Origin: Prochlorococcus sp. AG-409-J19
GTDB lineage: Bacteria; Cyanobacteriota; Cyanobacteriia; PCC-6307; Cyanobiaceae
Length of the DNA stretch: 64,000 nt
Assembly: GCA_003215635.1 (NCBI GenBank)
Contig: QCKC01000005.1
Location: 21,739 to 85,738 of the forward strand
Direction of reading: 5' to 3'
Below, piece by piece: positions 28,162 through 37,358 of the stretch (within the stretch, counting starts at the first letter, position 1; every line of letters starts with the position of its first letter). A program made the position numbers and the translations under genes. Below the pieces are notes generated by a model. That model searched no databases and was not told the origin of the DNA. It saw only the letters and a program-made list of their open reading frames with translations.

Positions 28162-28827
28162 ATGTTTACAGGATTAGTTCAATCTGTTGGAACAGTTCAT
28201 CTGTGCTCTAGCGGACTATTGGTTGATGGCCTTACTGATTTTCCCACTATCGCTTTGGGCGATAGTATTTCAGTTGATGGGGTTTGTTTAACCGTTGCAA
28301 AATTAACTGCCAATGGATTCTTGGCTGATGTGAGTCAAGAAACTCTCAGTAGGACGACTCTTGGAGAGAAGGCAAAAGGAGGAGGATCTGTGAATCTGGA
28401 GCCTGCTCTTCGTCTTGCAGATCGATTAGGAGGACATCTTGTAAGTGGTCATGTGGATGGTCTTGGGGAGATTAAGTCTATCGAAAATATTTATAATTCT
28501 TGGAAATTAGAATTATCTTGGGAAAATCATCTGTTTGGTCGCTATATATGTGAGAAGGCCAGTGTTGCAGTAGATGGGATTAGTTTGACAGTTGCTGGTT
28601 GTTCTCAAAATGGAATTGTTTTTTGGATAGCAGTAATTCCACATACCTGGGAAAATACTTCTTTAAATACATTGAAAGTTGGCAGCAAAGTTAATTTGGA
28701 AGCTGATTTGATCGCCAAATATACTGAGAATCTATTGTCTTTTTCTCAGACACAAGACCTAGAAAAGAATAACTCGCAAAATCAGCCTTTAACTAAAGAT
28801 TGGCTTTCTACCCATGGATGGAATTAG
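28162..28827 (+). CDS. ribE: Riboflavin synthase (alpha subunit type)
   Basis: Encodes 221 residues with the two tandem lumazine-binding barrels of riboflavin synthase, which dismutates two 6,7-dimethyl-8-ribityllumazine molecules to riboflavin. The N-terminus MFTGLVQSVGTV is diagnostic. The first barrel has SISVDGVCLTVAKL and the second HLVSGHVDGLGEI and ASVAVDGISLTVAGC. The C-terminal tail of about 20 residues is polar. No other rib gene lies nearby. Confidence 0.95.
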   Translation: MFTGLVQSVGTVHLCSSGLLVDGLTDFPTIALGDSISVDGVCLTVAKLTANGFLADVSQETLSRTTLGEKAKGGGSVNLEPALRLADRLGGHLVSGHVDGLGEIKSIENIYNSWKLELSWENHLFGRYICEKASVAVDGISLTVAGCSQNGIVFWIAVIPHTWENTSLNTLKVGSKVNLEADLIAKYTENLLSFSQTQDLEKNNSQNQPLTKDWLSTHGWN

Positions 28828-28885
28828 TTTTTTATTCAATTTTGAAATTTATAGAACTTAGGCGTAGACAAACTGGATGATCATG

Positions 28886-28899
28886 TCAGGATATCCTGA
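28886..28899. repeat. Perfect 14-bp palindrome between convergent ribE and cyAbrB genes
   Basis: TCAGGATATCCTGA is a perfect palindrome in the 159-bp convergent spacer. Further out, AAAGTTCC (28906-28913) and GGAACTTT (28969-28976) form a second inverted pair 55 nt apart. Neither is followed by a clear U-tract, so these may be weak bidirectional termination structures or protein-binding sites. Confidence 0.35.
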
Positions 28900-28986
28900 A
28901 ACTAAAAAGTTCCAGGCAATTAAAAAATAGGTTCTTCTGTCCTTGGAAAAACTTCGATTATTGAGGAAGGAACTTTCAAAAAGAAT

Positions 28987-29358
28987 TTAAGACTTGCCCT
29001 GAAACTTTTTACTGTCTACAGGAAGCAAACCAATAACTTTAGAATCTCGGTGGAGTTCGATTCTGAATTCCTGGCCGGGTTCTAGGCCAAGTTTGCGTGT
29101 ATATGCATGGCCTATTAGAAGATTCCCATTCCCGTGTACACGAGTTCGGAATTCCGCTTGGCGACCACGTGAGGTTCTTCCTCCTGGTCGTCCGTTGTTG
29201 CGAAGTTTGTAGCCTTTTGCTTCAACAAGAGCTTTGTAAAAGCTCTTGCGTAAAACACGTCCACTGGGGCCTACGTAGCCACATCCTCTAGCAATTTCAT
29301 CCTCAGGACGATTGCTAAGGGATCTAGCTTTGTCCAGTAGTTCTTTGCCGACAAGCAT
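28987..29358 (-). CDS. AbrB family transcriptional regulator (cyAbrB)
   Basis: Encodes 123 residues of the cyanobacterial AbrB-like family, which has a C-terminal rather than N-terminal AbrB domain. Typical segments are EIARGCGYVGPSGRVLRKSF, GYKLRNNGRPGGRTSRGRQ, and the DNA-binding beta fold VHGNGNLLIGHAYTRKLGLE. cyAbrB proteins control carbon and nitrogen metabolism genes in cyanobacteria. It is located just upstream on the same strand from nothing else; ctaE follows on the other side after 94 bp on the same strand but is read away from it, so a shared transcript would start at ctaC. Confidence 0.88.
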   Translation of the reverse strand: MLVGKELLDKARSLSNRPEDEIARGCGYVGPSGRVLRKSFYKALVEAKGYKLRNNGRPGGRTSRGRQAEFRTRVHGNGNLLIGHAYTRKLGLEPGQEFRIELHRDSKVIGLLPVDSKKFQGKS

Positions 29359-29452
29359 TTCCCAGAATTAATTCAACTAATTCTTACTAGCAATTCCAAG
29401 TGATGCAAGGGATTGTTCCAGTTTTTACTTTTAATGCTGACCTAATTACATT

Positions 29453-30055
29453 TCAGAGTAGGTAAAAGATGACGAATAAGACTACCCATATTCCGTCTAC
29501 GAAATGCCAATAGAGTTCAGCTGCTTCTAAAGGAAACTGGTTATGACTAGTTATTCGGCCTCCTGGCGAACGAGACTGCCACCAAACGATCAATATCATT
29601 ATTGATCCAAGTGTCACGTGAAGACCATGAAAACCTGTGACGGCATAAAACGTGCTTGCATAAAGATTGTCTGTAAGACCAAAAGGAAGAGAAAAATATT
29701 CGACCATTTGGCTCGCAAGAAATGCAATCCCTAAGGCTGCAGTGATTAGCAACCATTTTTGACAGGCTTTGGATTCATTTGTCCTGAGTGCTTTGCCAGC
29801 ACGATGGAATGTTGCACTACTTACTAGTAATAAAACAGTATTTAAAGTTGGCAGAGGCAGCTCTAGTTCATAGATAGCATCTGGGAATAAGGGATTAACT
29901 GCTTTAAAGGTTAGGTAGGCTGCGAAAAATCCTGCGAAGGTCATTCCATCGGCAATTAAAAACGCCGCTAATCCAAACATCCTTACGTCATGATGCTCAT
30001 CCACTTCTGAGCCTTTTTCTTGAGAATCCTTGTTGAGTTGAGGAATAGTTGTCAT
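29453..30055 (-). CDS. ctaE: Cytochrome c oxidase subunit III
   Basis: Encodes 200 residues with five membrane helices, the short form of subunit III found in cyanobacteria. Recognisable segments are HHDVRMFGLAAFLIADGMTF, TGFHGLHVTLGSIMILI and LYWHFVDGIWVVLFVIFYLL at the C-terminus. It stabilises the aa3-type terminal oxidase in the membrane. The start overlaps the ctaD stop by 4 nt, closing the ctaC-ctaD-ctaE operon. Confidence 0.95.
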   Translation of the reverse strand: MTTIPQLNKDSQEKGSEVDEHHDVRMFGLAAFLIADGMTFAGFFAAYLTFKAVNPLFPDAIYELELPLPTLNTVLLLVSSATFHRAGKALRTNESKACQKWLLITAALGIAFLASQMVEYFSLPFGLTDNLYASTFYAVTGFHGLHVTLGSIMILIVWWQSRSPGGRITSHNQFPLEAAELYWHFVDGIWVVLFVIFYLL

Positions 30056-31710
30056 TGATGCTCATCCTCTTGATAGGTGGAGATAGAACTCTGTTCAAAT
30101 TCTGCTTGAGTGACTCCGTATCCGTAGGGTTCACTTACTAGAGGAGCTTCTCCTTCCCAATTTTCTACTGGAGGAGGAGAACTAGTTAACCACTCTGGAG
30201 TTAAAGCATTCCATGGATTGTCTCCAGCAATTGTTCCTTTGAAAGCACTTTCGAAAACATTCCAAAGAAAAGGTAAAGTACTTAAAGCCATTAAAAGTGC
30301 ACCAGCACTGCTGATTTGATTGATTAATTGAAATTGTGGATCGTATTCGGCAACTCTTCTAGGCATTCCATTAAGCCCTAGCCAATGTTGAGGAGCAAAG
30401 CACAAGTTGAAACCTATAAAAGTCAATGCAAAGTGCAAACGTCCTAAATTTTCACTAAGCATTCTCCCGGTGACCTTGGGGTACCAATGATAGATCGAAG
30501 AAAATATGACAAATACTGATCCGCCATAAACAATGTAGTGGAAATGTGCAACTACAAAGTATGTGTCATGTGCATGCACATCAAAAGGTACCTGGGCCAA
30601 TGCAACACCTGTGATGCCTCCTAAAACAAAATTGATAATAAAACCACAAGAAAAAAGAATAGCGCTATTTAGAGATATTCTCCCTCCCCATAATGTGGCG
30701 ACCCAGTTGAAAAACTTTATCCCTGTTGGGACAGCTATAAATGCGGTGGCGATGGTAAAGAAAAGTCGCATCCATGGAGGAGTTCCGCTTGTAAACATAT
30801 GGTGAGCCCAAACAACTAGACCTAAAACTACGATTGCCATTATTGAATACACCATTGTTACGTAACCAAATAGTGGTTTGCGACAATGAACTGGAAGTAT
30901 TTCGCTAACCAAACCAAAAGCAGGTAATACCATTATATAAACGGCGGGGTGAGAATAAAACCAAAATAGATGTTGATAGACAATGACATTGCCTCCTAGA
31001 TTGGGATTAAAGAAACCTGTATTTGCGACAATATCAAAGCTTAAAAGAATTAATGTTCCTGCTAATACTGGGGTGGAAAGAACAACTAATATGCTTGTCC
31101 CTAGCATGGCCCAGCAATACATTGGCAGTTGCATTAGCTTCAGCCCAGGTCTCCTTAACTTTAGGATTGTTGCAATGAAGTTGATTCCACCAAATATCGA
31201 ACTTCCTCCAAGTAGTAATACACTCAGAATCCAGATTATCTGTCCTGCAGCAGGAGTTGTTATGCTTAAGGGAGGATATGCAGTCCATCCTGATTGGGCG
31301 GCACCAGTGATGAAATAACTGCTTATTAACATTAATCCCGCTGGTGGAATTAACCAAAAGGCAACGGCATTTAACCTTGGGAAGGCCATGTCCCTAGCCC
31401 CAACGTAAAAGGGTATTAAATAGTTGCCAAATGCACCATTTACTACTGGAACAATCCATAGAAAAATCATTATAGTCCCATGTAATGTTAGGACTTGGTT
31501 ATAAACATCTCTAGGCATAAAATCTGATATCGGACTGGTGAGTTCAACTCTTATTGCGCTAGCAAGTAAGCCTCCTATTAAATAGAATACAAATCCGCAT
31601 ACTAAATACTGTAAACCAATTACTTTGTGATCTAAACTAAAGCTAAAATATCTGAACCACCCTTTAGGCTGCAGAGAGGATTCCTTCAGTGGAGTGTTGG
31701 CGATTGTCAT
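30052..31710 (-). CDS. ctaD: Cytochrome c oxidase subunit I
   Basis: Encodes 552 residues with twelve membrane helices, the catalytic subunit that reduces O2 and pumps protons. All metal ligands are visible: heme a His in LTLHGTIMIFLWIVP, CuB His with the cross-linked Tyr in WFYSHPAVYIMVLPAFG, the CuB His pair in WAHHMFTSG, and the heme a3/a histidines in HDTYFVVAHFHYIVYGG. The subunit therefore looks functional. Both ends overlap neighbouring cta genes by 4 nt. Confidence 0.97.
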   Translation of the reverse strand: MTIANTPLKESSLQPKGWFRYFSFSLDHKVIGLQYLVCGFVFYLIGGLLASAIRVELTSPISDFMPRDVYNQVLTLHGTIMIFLWIVPVVNGAFGNYLIPFYVGARDMAFPRLNAVAFWLIPPAGLMLISSYFITGAAQSGWTAYPPLSITTPAAGQIIWILSVLLLGGSSIFGGINFIATILKLRRPGLKLMQLPMYCWAMLGTSILVVLSTPVLAGTLILLSFDIVANTGFFNPNLGGNVIVYQHLFWFYSHPAVYIMVLPAFGLVSEILPVHCRKPLFGYVTMVYSIMAIVVLGLVVWAHHMFTSGTPPWMRLFFTIATAFIAVPTGIKFFNWVATLWGGRISLNSAILFSCGFIINFVLGGITGVALAQVPFDVHAHDTYFVVAHFHYIVYGGSVFVIFSSIYHWYPKVTGRMLSENLGRLHFALTFIGFNLCFAPQHWLGLNGMPRRVAEYDPQFQLINQISSAGALLMALSTLPFLWNVFESAFKGTIAGDNPWNALTPEWLTSSPPPVENWEGEAPLVSEPYGYGVTQAEFEQSSISTYQEDEHQ

Positions 31711-32537
31711 GTATTTAGATTCGGAGATTTAGAATTTTTGTTAAACCATTCGTTGAATTTCTCTGAGTCCTCTACCACTACTGTTGAACGCATACCTCCA
31801 TGATAAGGCCCACAAAGTTCGGCGCATATTATTGGGTATCTTCCTGCTTTGGTAGGGGTGAAATTCAAAATAGTAGGTTGCCCTGGGATCACGTCTTGTT
31901 TTAGACGAAATTCAGGGACCCAAAAGGCATGGATTACATCTTTTGATTCCATTCTCATCGTTACCGGTTGGCCAGTTGGGACATGAAGTTCTCCTGAAAT
32001 TATGTCTCCTTCGGGGTAATGAAAAAGAAATGCGAATTGCATTGCGGTGACTTCAATTGGTATTGGAGGTAGAACTTCATTCTTATTAGTTTGACCTGGA
32101 GAATAACTAGAACCAATTCCCCCCCAGACTTTATTATTTGAATTCATTGCGTGATGTTCATGACCAGAGGCTCCAAGAGATTGCATCCCTCCCATACGGT
32201 CATAGATGTCATAGCTATAAATTCCAACAAATAAAATTACGATTGCAGGTATTGCAGTCCAGAAAATCTCAAGAGAAAGATTTCCTTCTATGGCTAATCC
32301 ATCTCCTTTTTGACCAGGCTTCCGTCCAAATTTAATTAAACTGTATAAGACTAGTCCAGTTATACCAAGGAAAAGTATCGCGCCGATAGTGAAAAGTACC
32401 TTAAAAAGCTCGTCATAAACTGGAGCATTCGTACTTGCGTCAATTGGAAGAAGGTTAATGTTTTCTCCTATCCAGACCCCAATAGCTATGAGAGCTATGG
32501 TCAACACAGTTGTGAGAATGGTCGAATTTTTCGACAC
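31707..32537 (-). CDS. ctaC: Cytochrome c oxidase subunit II
   Basis: Encodes 276 residues: an N-terminal membrane segment (signal-like), a second helix (about residues 85-110), then the periplasmic/lumenal cupredoxin domain. The dinuclear CuA site is complete in CAELCGPYHGGM, with its upstream histidine in KDVIHAFWVPEFRLK. It accepts electrons from cytochrome c or plastocyanin. A glycine/histidine-rich loop (GASGHEHHAMNSNN) separates the helix from the copper domain. First gene of the ctaCDE operon, divergent from ctaA over 244 bp. Confidence 0.96.
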   Translation of the reverse strand: MSKNSTILTTVLTIALIAIGVWIGENINLLPIDASTNAPVYDELFKVLFTIGAILFLGITGLVLYSLIKFGRKPGQKGDGLAIEGNLSLEIFWTAIPAIVILFVGIYSYDIYDRMGGMQSLGASGHEHHAMNSNNKVWGGIGSSYSPGQTNKNEVLPPIPIEVTAMQFAFLFHYPEGDIISGELHVPTGQPVTMRMESKDVIHAFWVPEFRLKQDVIPGQPTILNFTPTKAGRYPIICAELCGPYHGGMRSTVVVEDSEKFNEWFNKNSKSPNLNT

Positions 32538-32781
32538 TTCCTATCTCCACAGTCATTTTCAGGTTATGGAGAACAACTGCTATAAGCACCGTGTGATTGT
32601 TAAGCCCGCATAAAAATCTTGATAAAACATTGATATAGGACGTTTCTATTCATATAAACGGACTCTTTGTTTGAGTTCTGTCAGGAATAGGAGATCAATT
32701 TTTTTAGTGTTGTGTTGCAGAGGTCCATAGAACATGACGTAATGTTTATAACCGCTACTTTGCATAGATAACCTTTTTTTA

Positions 32782-33729
32782 TTGAAGACAGGTTCTCATC
32801 TTTTGATTGCTTCTTCTCTTTCTCTCCTTCGTATTCGTCTGACTCAGTTGTCAGCACATCTCGTAGTCGCGCTTGTTGCGCTAGTAGTTATTGGTGGGGC
32901 GACAAGAGTTATGGAAGCTGGCTTGGCTTGTCCTGATTGGCCACTTTGCTTTGGGTCTTTGCTTCCTGGAAATCATATGAATATTCAGGTTTTTCTTGAA
33001 TGGTTTCATCGCTTGGATGCATTTGTTATTGGAATAGCCCTTATTTTGCAGTTTTCTTTCTCTTTTATTTGGCGTGAACAACTTCCTAATTGGCTCCCAT
33101 GGTTGTATGGATTTTTAGTCATTTTAGTTGTTTTTCAAGGGGCTCTTGGAGCTTTAACAGTTATGAATCTTTTGCAAACAGGTGTGGTAACAGCTCATTT
33201 GGCAATTGCTTTGACACTTGTTGGAATAATGAGCGGTTTGACCCAGATATTGAGGATGCCTGGTGGTTTAGTTGCTCCTGTTTGGTGGCGGCTAATGGCA
33301 GGAATTTCCTTGGTTGCAGTTTTTGGACAATGTCTTCTTGGTGCTCGTATGGCTACTAGTTGGGGGGCACAAAGATGCCTACAGAATGGAGAGCAATGTC
33401 TTTGGTTGCATTTGCACAGGAATAGCGCAATCCCGGTCTCAGTTTGTTTATTTATTTTTGTTTTAACAGCTTTGAGAAGTGCCGGCTGGCCTCGTAGTCA
33501 GTGGCCTTTTTTATTGGCTCTTGTTTCTTTGTTGATTATGCAAATTAGTCTTGGTTTCCTATCTATTCATTTTCGACTTTCTCAGCCTATCTTGACTGTT
33601 TCTCATCAGCTTCTAGCGTCTTTATTAGTGGCTGTTTTGTCAGCCTTGATTTGTCGACGTCAACCCTCTTATTCACCTGAAATCACTGAAATAACACAAC
33701 AATCTTTATTGGAGACTTGTCATGGTTAG
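32782..33729 (+). CDS. ctaA: Heme A synthase (CtaA/COX15)
   Basis: Encodes about 315 residues if read from the TTG at 32782; the N-terminal 20 residues are uncertain and no ATG is available. Eight membrane helices are predicted, with heme-ligand histidines in [29 protein letters not shown] and [10 protein letters not shown]. The signature [21 protein letters not shown] is clear. It oxidises the C8 methyl of heme O to give heme A for CtaD. It overlaps ctaB by 8 nt. Confidence 0.92.
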   Translation: MKTGSHLLIASSLSLLRIRLTQLSAHLVVALVALVVIGGATRVMEAGLACPDWPLCFGSLLPGNHMNIQVFLEWFHRLDAFVIGIALILQFSFSFIWREQLPNWLPWLYGFLVILVVFQGALGALTVMNLLQTGVVTAHLAIALTLVGIMSGLTQILRMPGGLVAPVWWRLMAGISLVAVFGQCLLGARMATSWGAQRCLQNGEQCLWLHLHRNSAIPVSVCLFIFVLTALRSAGWPRSQWPFLLALVSLLIMQISLGFLSIHFRLSQPILTVSHQLLASLLVAVLSALICRRQPSYSPEITEITQQSLLETCHG

Positions 33730-34723
33730 TTCAACTCCTGAAATTTCTGTTCAAGATCTTCGCCGAGAAGATGTTGTCCCTTCTCGAAAGATTGTTCAAC
33801 TGCCCCCTTGGTTAGAAGTTGCCAAGCCCAGATTGATACCTCTCTTATTGGCTACCACTCTTGGTGGCATGGCTTTAAGTGAAGGTTGGCCTTTATCTTC
33901 TCCAAAACTAGTTTGTACTTTGGGTGGAGGAGCTCTCGCAGCAGCAGCAGCAGGAGTACTTAATTGTTTGTGGGAGCAAGAGCTTGATGGACGAATGAAA
34001 AGAACAAGTGGAAGGGCTTTGCCTTCCGGTCGTTTGTCACCCTCTTCAGCTTTCATAGGAGCTATTTCTTGCACGCTTGCTGCTGCGACCCTTTTGGTTG
34101 GCGGGGTGAATTGCTTGGCTGCTGGATTGTCTCTACTGGGACTTTGTAGTTATGTGCTGTTATACACAGTCTTATTGAAACCACGTACTTCACAAAATAT
34201 TGTTGTAGGAGGAGTGGCTGGAGCCATCCCTCCTTTGGTTGGTGCAGCAGCTGCTACTGGGCATGTAGGCCTAAGTGGATGGTGGCTTTTTGCTTTAGTG
34301 ATGGTTTGGACTCCCGCGCATTTCTGGGCATTGGCCTTGTTATTAAGGGAAGATTATCGAGCAGTAGGCATCCCTATGCTTCCTGTTGTTAAAGGATCAG
34401 TGGCAACTGCTAAAGCAATTACAAATTATGGCTGGGCAACAGTCGTTTTAAGTGTATTTGGAATATTTGCTTTGCCAGAAGGAGGACTCCTCTACGGAAT
34501 TTTGTTGGTTCCTTTTAATGCTCGACTTCTTCAGATGGTGTATCGCTTAAGTGCATCTCCGGACAACCTAGAACGAGCCAAGGGATTGTTTCGCTGGTCC
34601 ATACTTTATATGTTTGGTATCTGTCTTTTACTTGTTATGAGTCGTTTACCTTTGGCGGTACAATTTGATTATCAGAGTTTATCTTTGCTACATCACATTG
34701 CTATGTCTTCCAATGTTGTCTAA
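33722..34723 (+). CDS. ctaB: Protoheme IX farnesyltransferase (heme O synthase)
   Basis: Encodes 333 residues of a UbiA-superfamily prenyltransferase that adds farnesyl to heme B. The first aspartate-rich motif is [20 protein letters not shown], with the characteristic MKRT, and the second region is [20 protein letters not shown]. Nine membrane helices are seen after a cytoplasmic N-terminal tail. It acts just before CtaA, whose gene it overlaps, so ctaA-ctaB supply heme A to the divergent ctaCDE oxidase. Confidence 0.95.
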   Translation: MVSSTPEISVQDLRREDVVPSRKIVQLPPWLEVAKPRLIPLLLATTLGGMALSEGWPLSSPKLVCTLGGGALAAAAAGVLNCLWEQELDGRMKRTSGRALPSGRLSPSSAFIGAISCTLAAATLLVGGVNCLAAGLSLLGLCSYVLLYTVLLKPRTSQNIVVGGVAGAIPPLVGAAAATGHVGLSGWWLFALVMVWTPAHFWALALLLREDYRAVGIPMLPVVKGSVATAKAITNYGWATVVLSVFGIFALPEGGLLYGILLVPFNARLLQMVYRLSASPDNLERAKGLFRWSILYMFGICLLLVMSRLPLAVQFDYQSLSLLHHIAMSSNVV

Positions 34724-34798
34724 AAGCACCTAATGGGAACTTTATATTTTAAATCGTTCCTTAGATTTATGACTTATTTTATATGAGAGCCCTTATCC

Positions 34799-35812
34799 AT
34801 GTCATTAGTTGAACTAAAAAATCTTAAAAAAGAATTTGGAACTATTGCTGCTCTAAATGATCTATCACTGGATATTCCAGAAGGATCTTTATATGGATTG
34901 CTTGGGCCAAATGGTGCGGGTAAAACAACTACACTTCGTATCTTATCTACCTTGATAGAACCAGATGCTGGGAGCGTTATGATTGCAGGCTTGGATGCAA
35001 TAAAACATCCAAGAGAAGTTCGCAAACAGATTGGTTATGTAGCTCAAGAGGTATCAATTGATAAGATTCTTACTGGGAAGGAATTGCTTCATTTTCAAGG
35101 AGATCTTTATCATATTAATTCGGAATTGAGAGATAAAAGGATTGCGGAATTGATAAAAAGACTCGATATGAGTGAATGGATTGATAGGCGGGCAGGAACT
35201 TACTCTGGAGGAATGAAGAGACGATTGGATTTGGCTTGTGGTTTATTGCATCAACCTAAATTACTTGTGTTGGATGAGCCAACTGTAGGGCTTGATATAG
35301 AGAGTAGATCAACTATATGGCAGTTGTTAGAAGAATTGCGATTTCAGGGAACTACAATCCTTTTAAGTAGCCATTACTTGGAGGAAGTAGAGTCTTTAGC
35401 TGATCAAATGGCAATAATTGACAATGGTCGTGTTATTGCTGAAGGAGCTCCCGAATATTTGAAGCAGCAATTAGGTGGCGATAGAGTTACACTTCGAGTG
35501 CGTGAATTTAGTAATGAATTGGAGTCGGGAAAAGTTAAAGATTTATTGGCCAATGTTGAAGGCGTTAGGCAGATTGTGGTCAATCGGGCTCAAGGATTCT
35601 CTTTGAATTTGGTGGTCGATAATGAGCTTGTGATTCAACGATTGCAAACTCATTTGAATAAGGCAGAAATTCCTATTTTTGCTATCTCTCAAAGTCGACC
35701 AAGCCTTGACGATGTTTACCTCCAAGCGACTGGGAGAACACTTATGGATGCTGAGCTTGCATTGGTTGGTAAGCGTGATAAGAAGCAGGAGAGTAAATCT
35801 TCTATGCGTTGA
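34799..35812 (+). CDS. ABC transporter ATP-binding protein, DrrA-like
   Basis: Encodes 337 residues. Walker A is GPNGAGKTT, the signature TYSGGMKRRLDLACGL, Walker B LLVLDEPTVGLD and the H-loop LLSSHYLEEVE. After the nucleotide domain (residues 1-220) there is the roughly 90-residue C-terminal extension typical of DrrA/NodI exporters (RVREFSNELESGKVKDLL and QSRPSLDDVYLQATGRTL). Its partner is the ABC-2 permease downstream, across a spacer occupied by a CTCTT microsatellite. The exported substrate is unknown. Confidence 0.92.
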   Translation: MSLVELKNLKKEFGTIAALNDLSLDIPEGSLYGLLGPNGAGKTTTLRILSTLIEPDAGSVMIAGLDAIKHPREVRKQIGYVAQEVSIDKILTGKELLHFQGDLYHINSELRDKRIAELIKRLDMSEWIDRRAGTYSGGMKRRLDLACGLLHQPKLLVLDEPTVGLDIESRSTIWQLLEELRFQGTTILLSSHYLEEVESLADQMAIIDNGRVIAEGAPEYLKQQLGGDRVTLRVREFSNELESGKVKDLLANVEGVRQIVVNRAQGFSLNLVVDNELVIQRLQTHLNKAEIPIFAISQSRPSLDDVYLQATGRTLMDAELALVGKRDKKQESKSSMR

Positions 35813-35816
35813 AGAA

Positions 35817-35869
35817 TCTTCTCTTCTCTTCTCTTCTCTTCTCTTCTCTTCTCTTCTCTTCTCTTCTCT
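35817..35869. repeat. CTCTT pentanucleotide microsatellite, about ten and a half units
   Basis: Fifty-three bases have a perfect 5-bp period: nine complete CTCTT units from 35821, a partial unit at the end and TCTT before. The tract lies wholly between the ATPase stop (35812) and the permease start (35906), so unit changes would not shift either reading frame but would alter spacing. One strand is all pyrimidine with mirror symmetry, the composition that can form a triplex (H-DNA). Confidence 0.95.
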
Positions 35870-35905
35870 ATTGACCTCGCTAAAAACTTCCCCTGATTGA
35901 CAGTT

Positions 35906-36760
35906 ATGACAACAACAAGATCTCGATATTCTAGTGATGAGGTAGAAGAGAAATTATTTAGTGAGATCTCTCAAGAAACCCTTGCATTAACTCGCAGACT
36001 CTTCTTGCAGTTGATTAGACGTCCATCTACCTTGATTGCGGGTATCCTTCAGCCAATAATTTGGTTGGTTTTATTTGGAGCATTGTTTTCTAAAGCTCCT
36101 GAGAGTCTTTTGCCTGGAGGGATCAGCTACGGAAGATTTTTAGGTGCTGGTGTAATTGTTTTTACTGCATTTAGTGGTGCCCTAAATGCAGGGCTGCCAA
36201 TTATGTTCGATAGGGAATTTGGCTTTCTTAATCGTCTGTTGGTTGCTCCTTTGCGCAGTCGAAGCTCGATTGTATTTGCATCTTTTATCTATATAACAAC
36301 CCTTAGTCTCCTCCAGAGTTTTGCAATAATGTTGATGGCCTTTGCGCTTGGATTTGGTTGGCCTGGGATTAATGGTCTCTTCTTAGTCTTGACAACTTTG
36401 CTTCTATTGGTTTTTGCTGTTACAGCTTTAAGTTTAGGACTTGCTTTTGCCTTGCCAGGACATATTGAATTGTTGGCAGTTATCTTTATTGCAAACTTAC
36501 CACTTTTGTTTGCAAGCACAGCTTTAGCACCAATATCCTTCATGCCTGTGTGGTTGGGGTGGCTTGCAGCGCTTAATCCCCTTACCTTTGCTATTGAACC
36601 CATTCGCGCAGCTTATGGGGGGCATCTTGATCTTCGGATTGGTTTGCTTCATGCCCCGTATGGGGAGGTGAATGGATATCAATGCCTAGTCTTCTTGATG
36701 CTTTTAACCATTGGATTGTTCCTTTTGATTCGTCCAATGTTGAACCGCAAACTTGCTTAA
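35906..36760 (+). CDS. ABC-2 type transporter permease, DrrB-like
   Basis: Encodes 284 residues from the ATG at 35906; a TTG three codons earlier is possible, but an in-frame stop directly before it excludes any fusion to upstream sequence. Six membrane helices are predicted with the ABC-2 features: a cytoplasmic N-terminus (LTRRLFLQLIRRPSTLIAGI), FDREFGFLNRLLVAPLRSRS and the terminal NPLTFAIEPIRAAYGGHLD. It forms the channel for the DrrA-like ATPase encoded upstream. Confidence 0.9.
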   Translation: MTTTRSRYSSDEVEEKLFSEISQETLALTRRLFLQLIRRPSTLIAGILQPIIWLVLFGALFSKAPESLLPGGISYGRFLGAGVIVFTAFSGALNAGLPIMFDREFGFLNRLLVAPLRSRSSIVFASFIYITTLSLLQSFAIMLMAFALGFGWPGINGLFLVLTTLLLLVFAVTALSLGLAFALPGHIELLAVIFIANLPLLFASTALAPISFMPVWLGWLAALNPLTFAIEPIRAAYGGHLDLRIGLLHAPYGEVNGYQCLVFLMLLTIGLFLLIRPMLNRKLA

Positions 36761-36764
36761 AGCC

Positions 36765-37274
36765 GTGACTCAAACTTATTCCTCTACTATTTCAAAGTTT
36801 CGCCAGCTAGAACTCCGGCGACAAATTCTTGAATCCATTGATGAGGATGATTCAAGAAAATTATCCTTGTTACAAGGTTTGTGGGTTCATAGATATGGGT
36901 TAGAAGAAGTACCTGCTTCTTCAGGAGTAAAAAATCATTGGAAGACAAATGAAAGTTTTAGATCTTCAGAAGTAAAATATAAATCAATCGAAGATTCTTC
37001 ATCAACCAAGAAACAAGTTAGTCAAATTGAAGAAAAAGATCTTTTAGTTTCTAATCATTCACCGGAAATTATAGAAACCAATCCATCTGCAAATATTCCT
37101 GATTTAATTGAAAAAGAACAAAAATCTAAGAAAAACATAAAAGGAGTTGATTCTTCATTAAGTCAGAAAAGACAATCTGTAGATGTTTTTAATGCTTCTC
37201 CACCTCCGCCAACAATTTCTCGTCTTCGACGTTGGTTGCCTTTGGAAAATAATGAATATCCCAAGGCTTCTTAG
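36765..37274 (+). CDS. Conserved-looking hypothetical protein downstream of the ABC exporter
   Basis: Encodes 169 residues from a GTG at 36765 (VTQTYSSTISKF), four bases after the permease stop; a TTG at 36753 is an alternative. The N-terminal 50 residues look ordered and amphipathic (RQLELRRQILESIDEDDSRK, then LLQGLWVHRYGLEEVP). A charged Ser/Lys/Glu-rich linker follows, and the C-terminus has a proline-then-basic motif PPPPTISRLRRWLPLENN. There is no signal peptide or membrane segment. I do not recognise the family. Position suggests a cytoplasmic partner or simply a following gene. Confidence 0.65.
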   Translation: MTQTYSSTISKFRQLELRRQILESIDEDDSRKLSLLQGLWVHRYGLEEVPASSGVKNHWKTNESFRSSEVKYKSIEDSSSTKKQVSQIEEKDLLVSNHSPEIIETNPSANIPDLIEKEQKSKKNIKGVDSSLSQKRQSVDVFNASPPPPTISRLRRWLPLENNEYPKAS

Positions 37275-37303
37275 AGTTAATTATTAATTAAGTCAGTTGA
37301 TTG

Positions 37304-37325
37304 ATAACAAAGGTCTCTTTGTTAT
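37304..37325. terminator. Perfect 9-bp hairpin between convergent genes
   Basis: ATAACAAAG and CTTTGTTAT form a perfect stem with a 4-nt GTCT loop in the 84-bp gap between the hypothetical gene and groL, which converge here. No long U-tract follows on either strand. Its position suggests a shared bidirectional transcription barrier. Confidence 0.55.
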
Positions 37326-37358
37326 GAGGAGGGTAGAAATTATTAAATAACTCTGGAT

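Noticed and set aside
35679..35900. Frame running through the CTCTT repeat
   Set aside because: The repeat has no stops in any frame, so a Ser/Leu/Phe frame arises by chance; it overlaps the ATPase gene and has no start signal.
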